Shown: piece by piece, positions 30,747 through 40,850 of the stretch
Position numbering within the stretch: position 1 is the stretch's first letter
Layout: the number at the start of each line of letters is the position of its first letter
Source of the DNA: Ampullaceana balthica
Lineage: Eukaryota > Mollusca > Gastropoda > Lymnaeidae
Assembly (NCBI GenBank): GCA_944989445.1
Contig: CALYLW010000011.1
Location: forward strand, 3,420,098 to 3,484,097
DNA: 64,000 nucleotides
Direction: 5' to 3'
Position numbers and translations under genes: made by a program
The notes under the pieces: generated by a model
What the model saw: only the letters and a program-made list of their open reading frames with translations
The model's database searches: none
What the model was told of the DNA's origin: nothing

Positions 30747-32424
30747 TCTTGTTTTGACTACAATTTCCAAGTAATACATTTTCATAAAAACTATCATCCT
30801 TGAGAGTGCATGTTTACCTGCTGTTATGAAGTCAAAGTCGAACAATTAAAATCATTCTTATATTTTCACCATGCCACCTGGTTATGACCTTCCCAAGACA
30901 AAAGTAAACAGATACCGGTGGTAATAGAAATGACCTTTTGGGCGGCTTCCTGTGGAGCTGACCGCTCGTATCTGCTAACCAAACATCGTCTATGGGCACG
31001 TGCTGGTCTCACAGCGGTCTGCACCCCCCCTCCTTTCCCACCCAAACAAAAAAAAAGCTCGGACCCCATCTCATGAAAAGCCCAAGACACACCATTGGTC
31101 ATCCATGGCGCCACGGAGCTGGCCACGTAGCCGGCAGATGGGTGGACGCAGCTGATTAGATGACATCCTGCAAATATTTTTTTTCCAGTTGTTTTGACAT
31201 GATTATCTCCTGGGATGGGGGACGGGGGGTAACATTTTTTTGAGGGAGGGGGTGTGAAAGAAAGAGAGATAAAATTTGGTGGATGGAAGGTGGATGTGGC
31301 TCATTTTGTTCTTGGAATTCCAATTTGAATTTAACAATTAGAAAGGAAGCCTTAGGAAGCACAGGTAACAGATAGCCTCGTTGGTTTTGTCTTGACAGAT
31401 CTTGACAGATCTTGCAATTTGTTCGTCAAAGATTCAATTTTTTAGGTGTCCGTGCAACTGGAAATCAGGTTGCACTGAGATATTAAGCACAACATTAACT
31501 AATTATGATTGATGATTTCTTAGTTCAGAAAGGAATTATGTTAATCTTATTTTAAATCAATTTTTAGACTCAATAACAGTTAGGTCTTTCTACATGCATG
31601 GTTATTAGGATATTGTGTGATCTCGATTAAAATAATATAATGTCCGATGACATTTATCTGTCGCAGACTTTTGTTTTCGTCTTTATAAGAATATTCCATG
31701 TCGTCTCGCCAATCTCCTTTCTCTTTATCTCTTTACTAAAGTTTGCGGACTAAAAATTTGAGCCTTGGTACTTACACTTTTGATGATTGGGATGAGCACT
31801 CTTTTCAGCTTTTACGGTAATGACTTCTGAGTTATTATTTTTTTTTGTTATATTTCTTAAGACTTCGAGCACCTCTGCTTTGAAAGACCCGGGAAAGAAT
31901 CTCGTTAACATCAATGCCTGGAGGGGGGGGGGAAAGGGGGGGGGGTCATTGCGTGAAGCCAGCATGTGTGAATCATACCAAATGTAAGTCACGACTTTCA
32001 TTAGTAACAATTGTTCATCGACCGGTCAAGTGTTGCTGTGACCTTAATGGCTTTCTGACGTGGTTCCTGGGTAGTTTTTCACGGTCGTCTTTCTTTAGCA
32101 GCGGTCTATTACAGCCGTTTTAAATGGGATAATGGCACTCAGGAGAATTCACCGCGGCGATGATTGCCCGTCTAGGGGAATCGTGTGCTGTCGGGGAAAG
32201 TTGAAGTAGCTCAGTTAGGGAGAGGAAATTTAGTTAAGCGATAGAGTTTTAGATGTGCCATTTAATTTTAGGATTAGAAATTGAGTTGTACAACTTAAGT
32301 AAAAGATATAATTTAGTTGTGCAATATAGTTAAGTGATATAGTCAATTGTCGTTGACTAATAAATTATCGTCAGTTGGGGAAGCGTTATAGGGTTCACAT
32401 TTTTCTGAAAGTTCACTTAAGGGA
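30743..32424. other. Intronic stretch, no gene recognised
   Basis: Contains G-run patches (31215-31255, 31921-31946) and a weak degenerate repetition of tagttaagtgatatag-like phrases at 32210-32345. No exon or bounded element recognised. Confidence 0.35.
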
Positions 32425-32640
32425 TGGATACAGGAGGAAGTTCCTTGGTGTCCTCTCCCTTGAATCAGCGGCAACAAACTTTTGGAACAGTCCTCCCAAA
32501 TTTTTTAAACATTTTGAAAACCAAGAAATAATTTAAGAATAATGTGAATATTTTTTTGTTATTTGATAGAGTTTTTGACAAACACAGCGCAACGACTATG
32601 CTAGTCTAGCATGGATAGTTTGCGCTATAGAAGAATGCAT
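32425..32640 (+). pseudogene. Possible 3' end of a dead non-LTR retrotransposon
   Basis: Frame fragments read ...ESAATNFWNSPPKFFKHF..., which recalls the C-terminal pattern (AA..LWN.LP..I....S...FK) of many LINE ORF2 proteins. About 150 bp later comes gcgctatagaagaatgcatg, similar to LINE 3' tails that read gcgctatataaat. The frames are broken and no upstream reverse transcriptase was found. Chance resemblance remains possible. Confidence 0.3.
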
Positions 32641-33117
32641 GCATTCTTTCATTTCTACATGTATTCATTCATTAATATTTTTCAGTAACAATCATTTGCA
32701 TTAATATTGAAAAAATAAATTAGTATACCATTTAAATTTCAAATCGAAAGCACAAGTTTAGCAAAAAAAAATTATTTTAAAAAAATTATACTCTATCAAC
32801 AAATGATTTTTTAAAAAGTGAAACATTTAATGGAATAATTATAATTATTGATAGTTCTTTCTTATAACTTCTTTAGTATACATTAATTCTTGTAATAGCT
32901 GCGTCTTTTCTCCGGCCTAGAAACTTGCTATAGGTGGAGCTTTGATGCTGTGCTTTTTTTTTAAATTGAATGAGTGACAATATTAATTAAATACGTCATA
33001 AAATGTGGCCTATTTAACGACATTTCATTGGTGGTAAAGTGGTAAGATGCTGGAGGCGAGTTATTAGCTGATTTATTTGCAGCCTGAACCAACTTCATGC
33101 TACACATCGGAACTAGA
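32641..33117. other. AT-rich intronic stretch
   Basis: A phrase at about 33030-33060 (ggtggtaaagtggtaagatgctgg) is weakly tRNA-like, but no B-box follows in register. Nothing else recognised. Confidence 0.35.
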
Positions 33118-33545
33118 ATCTGGAGCAGTGGTTCCCAAAGTGGTCCCTACGGACCCCCAGGGGTCCGCGGAACCGTTCAGGGGGTCCGTGGAAAATTAAA
33201 ATTGATTTGGGGGTCCCTGAACAACGTCAGGGGGTCCGCAGAAGGTTTAGTATAAAAATAATAAAATTATGTTTTATTTTTAATTATTACGGAAATAAAA
33301 ATAAAGAACAATGAAAACTGTAGTAGCGATTTTTAGATCCTGAGTAAAATAAAGTTGTTTTACCTAGAAAAAGAAAAAAGTACGATATTTCTACTGCTGT
33401 AACCAATCAAAATGCTTGATTATTTGAATGGTATGTCAATTTTGATGCGTGAGAAAGGCGGAGACCTTATACTATATCTAGGTCATAAAAATACAATCAT
33501 TTAACGGAAATGACGATGATTGCAGGGTTGGGTAAATTTTGACGT

Positions 33546-33582
33546 GTCGGTAAGTCATATTTATCTTTTATGACTTACCGAC
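33546..33582. repeat. Perfect 14-bp inverted repeat in the hAT leader
   Basis: gtcggtaagtcata and tatgacttaccgac are perfect complements separated by 9 bases, in the 5' untranslated part of the hAT element. Confidence 0.9.
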
Positions 33583-34203
33583 AGCTTTCCATAGATAATA
33601 CATTTGCTATGATTGGACAATTAAAAATACATGATCGAGTCAGCAAAAAGTCTTTTTCTAAAATTCAAAATTTGACCAAACACCTTTTCAGAGAGAAAGC
33701 AAAATAATATTTAAAAATATTTAAAATATATTATGATAACATTTTTTAGAGTCCTGCATTCAATCGACAATTTATCTTTATGTAATGCTGATACGAAGTG
33801 TATAAACTAATTTTACCAATATTAGGCTAAAAGAAGTTAAATATTGTTGGCTGGAAGTTTTGATAACGTTGAATTTTGTGTTGTTATCAGATAGTTTACT
33901 TTTGAACGTAAATATATTTAATATTTGATACAGTTTATATCTTTTGAAAACAATATGTTTCACATTTTCAATATAGTAATACCTTAAAGTTAATTTTAAA
34001 AAATAATAAAGCTCACAAATGGATCGTAAGTTTTTGGAAAGAAAAATTAAATAGAATTGTATCCTTCCGTCTCACATCAAATAATTCTAAAGGGTTTTAC
34101 TGCAGCATTCAATTGAAAACCTTGATAATTAATAGTTAAGCAACCGTTTCAAATAAAACATTTATATAGAATTTTTTTTATATGTTTGTGCCTTTTTGAA
34201 AAG

Positions 34204-35995
34204 ATGAGTGATCCGAAAAAAAATGTAGAAAGTACAGTGTTGAATATTTGAAGTAGGGCTTTTTTTCATCACCAGGAAATAGTATTTCACCAATGTGTCT
34301 TCTGTGAAATAAAACTTTGCCGAATTATTCTATGAAATCTTCCAAGCTTAAGAAACATTTAATGAAAATCCATAGTGATAACAAAGATAAAGATTTAACG
34401 ATTTTTCGAAGCAGTCCAAGAAACATATTTGAAAACACCATCACTTCAACAACTCATAGGGACAACATCTAAGTGAGATGACAATGGACTGCGTGCGTCT
34501 TATAACATTTCTTTATTGATTGCAAAGTCTGGAAAGCCACACAAGAATAGTGAAGAACTTGTTTTACCAGCTGTAAGTGAGGTGATAAGCACTGTGTTGC
34601 ACAAACCAGGTTTCGACATCACAAAAAAAATCCACTGAGCAATAATTCAGTCCAAAGAAGGATTAACGAAATGGCTCAGTGTGTTGAAATTCTTTATGTG
34701 ATTACTTAAAAACATCTGAATTGTCTCTACAGCTAGACGAGTCCACTTTACCAGGAAACTAGGCTTTACTTTTAGCTCATGTAAAATTTGTAAAAAATAA
34801 CAATTTTGCCAAAAAACTGTTTGTTAAATATTTGGAAACAGATACGAAAGGTGAAATGTTATTTATTGAATTAAAAATATTTTTCGATGAAAAAGCTATA
34901 CTCTTGACTAATATCATTTTTGTTTCTACTGACGGTGCTCCGGCAATGGTAGGAAGATACCGAGGCTTTCTGGCATACTGAAAACAAACTGTACCACATG
35001 TATGTTCAGTGCATTGTGTCATTCATCGACATCATTTAGTTGTAAAATTCTTAGTGAACGTTTGCATGGATCACTAGATTATGTCATTAGTGCAGTTACT
35101 AAAATCAAAAGGATTCCTTCAATGTGATATTTGCTAAACTTTGTTTGGAAAATGATGAAGACTATAATTATTTACCACTTCTCACAGACGTACGTTGGTT
35201 ATCTAAAAGTGCATGTTTAAATCAATTCTATACTCTCTTTGATTCAGTGCTGGAATTCCTGGAAGGCAAAGACAATGATTTGAGACAAAATTTAATTAAC
35301 TCAAAAAATGTCACAGCCTACATGACAGATTTGTTTGCCAAATTTAACGATACTAATTTGAAACTACAAGGTGACAAATTAAATTTCATTAAAACTAAAA
35401 GCGTAATATTTGCGTTTGTTGCAAAACTTTTTCTGTATTAACAAAACTTGGGGAGAGGAGAATGTTCTCAGATTCCAAATCTTTCGAAATTGCAAAAATA
35501 GATATGAAGATTTGCTTGCCTACTGTCAACACTTAACGGCTCTTCATGCAGACCTGAACCAACGATTTGAAGAAATTCTTCACTTTGATATTCCCGACTG
35601 GGTGTTGAACCCTTTTGCTCGGGGACAAACTCAGAACAGATCCCAGACATAGATGAATCCATACTAATACAGAAGCAACTTATTGAATTATCCACAAATG
35701 AGGAACTTAAACCAATTTTTGAAAAATGATACCACAAATTATGGTTACAAAAAAAGAGACCCAAATTTTATATCCTGCATTTTGGGTTATTGTACAAAAG
35801 TTGTTGACAGCTTTCCCGTCTTCCTGTTTGGAAGAACGTGGATTCAGTGACGTCATGAACCACATCACAAACAAAAGAAACCGGCAAGAAATTAGTTGTC
35901 GTGGGGATTTGTGTTTGCTACTCACAAAAATTGAGTCGGACATTAATACACTCATAAAATTATTAAAATCTCATCGAGTTCATCCAAGTCATTAA
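34204..35995 (+). pseudogene. hAT transposase (ZBED5-like), multiply disrupted
   Basis: In an intact relative this protein binds the terminal repeats and cuts and pastes the element. The remains are in the right order: a BED-type zinc finger (CVFC near 34294 and HLMKIH near 34355, in different frames); the first catalytic-Asp motif LQLDEST near 34725; the second Asp motif STDGAPAM near 34925; the zinc-site HCVIHRHH near 35012; the TDVRWLS motif near 35188; and the C-terminal hAT dimerisation region with LTAFPSS and LEERGFS (probable catalytic Glu) near 35805-35855, ending in HPSH just before the stop near 35993. The reading frame changes at least three times after the BED finger, and in-frame stops occur (for example tag at 34760). 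The gene is therefore dead. It lies wholly inside the terminal repeats of the transposon and has nothing to do with the host Jagged gene except residing in its presumed intron. Confidence 0.92.
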
Positions 35996-36179
35996 TTTTT
36001 TTAAAATTTAAAAAGTTTAATTTAAATAAAAAATTCTTCAACAAAATATTGTTTTTTAAATTAGTAAATTTGTATACTATACATTTATGTAGCGTTTTCA
36101 CTTGGGGGGTCCGTGGGCAAGTTTTGACTATAAAAGGGGTCCACGGGTAAAAAAAAGTTTGGGAAACACTGATCTGGAG

Positions 36180-36419
36180 TGTGCAAAACATTTTTTTTTG
36201 GTCACACTTCTACATCGTTTCAAAATTGAGCAATAAAAAACATTCATCACAGATAGTCGGAAATGCTATCTTCGTCAACACGTGAATCTTCCTTCTAAAA
36301 GGATACGATAACTTGAGGTCAAGGACAGGAACGAAAACTTTAAACAACTACCGAGTGCGTCAACTGAGAGTTTCAGATCTGACTTCCACGTTTTAGATGC
36401 CGTCACATGACGGCTACTT
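36180..36419. other. Intronic spacer
   Basis: Short unique stretch with nothing recognised apart from a small ccgtcacatgacgg palindrome near 36400. Confidence 0.4.
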
Positions 36420-36636
36420 ACTAATGGTGAATGGAGTTAAGCAATGTTAAACTAATGGTGAATGGAGTTAAACAATGTTAAACTAATGGTGAATGGAGTA
36501 AAGCAATGTTAAACTAATGGTGAATGGAGTTAAGCAATGTTAAACTAATGGTGAATGGAGTTAAGCAATGTTAAACTAATGGTGAATGGAGTTAAGCAAT
36601 GTTAAACTAATGGTGAATGGAGTTAAACAATGTTAA
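36420..36636. repeat. 31-bp minisatellite, 7 copies
   Basis: Seven nearly identical 31-bp units carry the anchors actaatggtgaatggagtta and caatgttaa. Only single-base variants (ttaagc, ttaaac, taaagc) separate the copies. Confidence 0.97.
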
Positions 36637-37459
36637 ATGCAATTGCGTGACATTAAGGAGCTTCTGAGTATTACTGGAAGCAATGTAGAAAAAAAAAGAT
36701 GAATGTTCATCCATGTATTGACTCTTAAATTATAACCATATCGTGTCATGTGCCTGAATATTCATTTAATAACATTTACATGAGGAATATACTAATAGTA
36801 TATGTAGGGAAAATGTTCAAATTGTGTAAAGCAAATAAATAATAAATGAAGGCTGTTTAGGCTTGAAAAGGGTTTATAACACGTTTAATGGAAATTCCAG
36901 TGAATTGAACAACAAAGTATTACAACTTATAAAAAGTATGTCTTTTTTATATCTGTGTAGAAGTACAGGTGCTCCACAATATAATTACTGTATGGTAAAA
37001 CCCATTTGTCTAAAACTCTTGAATTGTTTACATGCACAAGATTCAATTCAAACATGATCTGCATACTACCCGCCCTCCTCCCCCCCTTATTATTCCCATT
37101 ATGGGCCATCTTCAATTTCAATTATTTAATGTTAAAAACTTCAATTTATATTTTGATAAATAAACGGAGCGTATAGAAACCACTCAACCATGCGATCATC
37201 TGCACGCGTTGATAAAGAGAACGTTGTGATGATAGGATCATTGTATACTATCTACATCGATTATCTGATTGATCAAGGTTTTCCGGAAAGGCTTTGGCTC
37301 TTTCTCTTCTATTTATTTGCATATGACCAACTAATGACGCTAGTGTAGAGCGTCACACCACGCCTCTGATCAAACACCACGTCACAAAAGAGCTAATTGC
37401 CGGATAAATTTATTGTGTGTACTCACAGCACCCACACACTAACACAAGATCTGCTCCAC
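36637..37459. other. AT-rich intronic stretch
   Basis: No gene, RNA or bounded element recognised. Confidence 0.4.
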
Positions 37460-37785
37460 CCTCCCATTCCTAGCTGTACCCCACCCTCCCATCCCAGCTG
37501 TACCCCATTCCCCATCCCAGCTGTACCACATCCCCATTCCTAGCTGTACCCCACCCTCCCATCCCAGCTGTACCCCACCATCCCATCCCAGCTGTACCCC
37601 ATCCCCCCATCCCAGCTGTACCACATCCCCATTCCTAGCTGTACCCCACCCTCCCATCCCAGCTGTACCCCACCCTCCCATCCCAGCTGTACCCACCCTC
37701 CCATCCCAGCTGTACCCCATCCCCCCATCCCAGCTGTACCACATCCCCATTCCTAGCTGTACCCCACCCATCCAGCTGTACCACC
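37460..37785. repeat. 24/25-bp C-rich minisatellite with CAGCTG cores
   Basis: About thirteen units of the form cccagctgtaccccaccct or cctagctgtaccccaccct plus cccat. The order of the two unit types repeats in larger blocks of about 120 bp. The + strand is C-rich. Minus-strand frames of 62-182 codons (Gly/Trp/Tyr-rich) are repeat products. Confidence 0.95.
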
Positions 37786-39841
37786 CCCCCACCTCAGCTC
37801 TGCCTGTTCCATGACACAAATCGCTCACATCAACGCCGTGGCCAATCACGGCGGTATCGATGTGTTGAGTATCGATTCCATTTTCCGTGACCGATAGCGC
37901 ACCGCTGGTCACTAATTCGATGTTTGACATAGCGCGCCTGTCGTGATTTCCTTTGATTACAGGAATAAAAAACCTGGCAGAAAGCATGCGGGATTTGCGA
38001 GGATTTTAAAAAAAAAGTTAGTACAGAAAATAAAGAAGAGGGAAAAAATGAGATTTAACGCAAGGAGAGGTTAATTGTGACACACATTACTGCACACATT
38101 TAATGTCATTGCGTTTAAGAGGTTCTCAAATTAAAAAAAAACAACTTTTAACAAAAGATAAAAATAAATAAAAACACCATATAGGTAAAATATAATTTGT
38201 ACAAGCAACTCGGTAAAAACGAGGCACCACACGTTCTTTGGTGTTTGAAAAGAGGAGAGTGGCTGCTCTAATTCATCTTTACTACTTCTTGTTCCCTCGC
38301 CCAGGCAAACAGCTCCCATGGCTGTCAGTTGTACGGCTGATGAGAAAGTCCACGCATACTGTTGACCGTTGGTTAAATTAACAGTTCTGGGGGTGGGGGG
38401 GCGGAGATGGCCTGGTTCAGGTGGGCCAGGTTCCGTTTGTTGCTGTGATATCCGTGGTAGGCGGACCGAGTGTAAACAATATGCCCCTGGGATGGATGCC
38501 ACACTTTTTTGTCATATGCTGGCTGGAAGATGTTCCACCGGGCGAGTTTGGGGCGCACATGGCGGGGCTGAGGTTTAAGCCGAAAGGATGTAGCTGTGGC
38601 CGCCGCTGCTATCCACCGGGTGTTACTAGAGGGTTCTGGGATGGTATTTAGCCACGACGGTTGTGAGTAGACCAGCACTAGACACATAGAGCCAGGGATT
38701 AAGAATATTATTGTTCACAGATGTTGCTGTCACTTAGCGCGCTGTATAAAAGCTAATTAGACACATTTATTAGAACTCAAAATATTTTTTTTTATCTCAT
38801 TGAGATTCTCAATGACAAAATTAAATAGTTGTATATAAGTTAACAATAAAAACGCGTACAAAGAAAATTCCCTTAACAACTATAATGAATTAGCTATTGA
38901 AAACAAAGAGGTAAAAACCGAAATGGACATACATAGCTCGCCATGTTCCCTTGCACAACTGCATCACCTCTTTGCGCCCCAACCACTGCGCCACTTGAAC
39001 TCACTGGACTCACTTGTTAGCTACTCCAGTGTTACGCTCCGTGTCCAACAAAAGGTCCAGACCCTCCTTTCCTCCCCTTCTCCGCCACTAACCACAATGC
39101 AACCCCCGCCCTCAGCCCTTTGTCCCCGACAGGAACAAACGGAGTGATGCATTTGTCCGTGAGTAGGGATCAATGGGAGCTAATGGCGTATGCGAGAAAA
39201 TAAATACATCGGCGATGGATGGTCTGCCCCTGCTGATCTTTATTGTCATACGGGAAGCCAGCAATGCTCAATTAATGGTGTGATGGTTTCCTTATTTAAT
39301 ACTCGGTAATTGCTGGTCTCGGCCTATGAAAGACATGATGAAAAGTTGGATTATCGAAGCTTTCTTCCTCATTTAGTTTCCTCATTTGTTTGTTGTTTTT
39401 TAAACTGTCGTTCTGTGAAGCACAATTTAACAAATAAATGCAAACGATATTTTTTCCTCGGTGATGGGGACTGATATCTTTCTCTGCTGTATTTAAATGA
39501 AGGGGAAAGAACGCTTCACTATTTTAGGTTAGTTCTCACAACAGGATGTTCAGAAAAATTTGTAAACAATGCTTGCTTAATATCGTCCCCTTTCCATCAA
39601 CTTGTAACGCCACACCCCCCAAATTGATAAGAGAACTCCGAATGATGTTATTTACTGTATAAAACACCTCCCCCAGTTTGACCCAGACGTAACCGCGGGG
39701 GTATTCACGCCATCTTCAGTTCTTTTACATATTTTTAAAGTGTAATTTTCAGTACAACGTTTAGGATGAATACTTCACGTTAATAAGTCACGTCGGTAAT
39801 GAAGGCAATAATAGCTGGAGGGCTTAGCATACAATATTTTT
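37786..39841. other. Intronic stretch, no gene recognised
   Basis: Includes a GC-richer unique block at 38370-38690 with overlapping open frames on both strands, none of which I recognise, and a C-rich patch at 39055-39130. It could contain a regulatory element, but I have no direct support. Confidence 0.35.
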
Positions 39842-40396
39842 AAATCCCTTATATTAACTTCACGGCCGTCTCTGTCTCTCTCTCTGTCTCTCTCTCATCA
39901 TCTCATGGGCTCGGCGGGCGGAAAAACAAAAGTCGAAAATGACCCACTTCCAATGATCCGATCGAACTGAAATTTGGCACACGGACCCGTCTTACCTAAC
40001 AATGCATCGTATCAAAATTTCAGATCGATCGAACGTACCGTAATTAAATTAATGCATTTTTAGTTTATCCTTATATGAGGTATGTAATTTAAATTCACGA
40101 TTTGTTATTGTTTTTTTGCCACGTGAAAGTTTGAGCATTGAGGCGACCCAACGAAACGACGGTGCGCTTTTGTTTACATTTTACGTGTCACTCTGAGCTC
40201 GGTCAAGCGAATCGGTGACCAGACTTTTCCCCTCTCCCCCTCCCACCCACCCCCTCCCCCCCTAGGGTTATGAAGCAAACTTGTGTTAAGACAGATTCAG
40301 TCTGTAAATGTTTGAAAATAATCAATACTGTTAGTTATGTCTCATATATAAGGGATTTTATAGTCAAAAACTTTGTTTTTACGGGTTTGTTTTATT
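39842..40396 (+). repeat. 555-bp interspersed repeat, first of two tandem copies
   Basis: Begins aaatcccttatattaac and contains near its end the inverse string atataagggattt, so the unit has short inverted ends around most of its length. Landmarks are a (CT)n tract, gggcggaaaaacaaaag, a ccgatcgaactgaaatttgg block, cagatcgatcgaacgtacc, a long C-run at 40229-40262, and the cagattcagtctgtaaatg block. The same head recurs at 40397, giving a period of 555 bp. A rearranged relative lies at 9344-9645. Function and superfamily are unknown. Confidence 0.88.
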
Positions 40397-40850
40397 AAAT
40401 CCCTTATATTAACTTCGCGGCCGTCTCTGTCTGTCTCTCTCTCATCATCTCATGGGCTCGGCGGGCGGAAAAACAAAAGTCGAAAATGACCCACTTCCAA
40501 TGATCCGATCGAACTGAAATTTGGCACTCGGACCCGTCTTACCTAACAATGCATCGTATCAAAATTTCAGATCGATCGAACGTACCGTAATTAAATTAAT
40601 GCTTTTAGTTTAGCCTTATTGAGGTTTGACTTTAAATTCACGGTTGTTTTATTGTTTTTTTTTGCCACGTGTGAAATTTTGAGCTGACGCATTGAGGCGA
40701 GCCACGAAGCGACGGAGGCTTGTGGTTTTACTTGGGTTCGTGTCACGATGTGCGAGGATAGCGTGTGAACGGTTGACCATGATCGTAGAACCGGACCCAA
40801 ACCATACATAAAGCACCACATACCAGAACACCCTAGTGGGGTGGTGGCAA
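40397..40850 (+). repeat. Second tandem copy, progressively degraded
   Basis: Nearly identical to the first copy up to about 40600. Small insertions and deletions then appear (for example gccacgtgtgaaatttt against gccacgtgaaagttt), dense differences follow from about 40690, and only islands such as cgtgtcac, tgacca and ccctag remain recognisable to about 40835. After that the G-rich region begins, at the place where the first copy has its C-run and ctaggg. Confidence 0.8.

Larger units (their letters stand above)
33126..36171 (+). mobile_element. hAT transposon, complete but inactive (3,046 bp)
   Basis: Both ends are intact: left CAGTGGTTCCCAAAGTGG, right on the other strand CAGTGTTTCCCAAACTTT. 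The flanks are a perfect 8-bp target duplication atctggag (33118-33125 and 36172-36179). Sub-terminal ggggtcc motifs recur four to five times at the left (33160-33245) and twice at the right (36103-36148), the likely transposase-binding repeats. A broken transposase (34204-35995) occupies the centre. The ZBED5-like/Buster-type coding pattern places it in the hAT superfamily. The perfect target duplication suggests a moderately recent insertion, yet the coding region is heavily mutated, so it may have inserted as a non-autonomous or already defective copy. Confidence 0.95.

Noticed and set aside
33030..33065. A-box-like ggtggtaaagtggtaagatg
   Set aside because: No B-box in register; probably chance or a heavily decayed relic.
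37439..37987. 182-codon minus-strand frame
   Set aside because: Mostly the translated 24/25-bp minisatellite; no recognisable domain in the rest.
38131..38690. Overlapping frames on both strands in a GC-rich block
   Set aside because: Frames on both strands are open because of composition. No family recognised; noted only as a possible non-coding conserved block.
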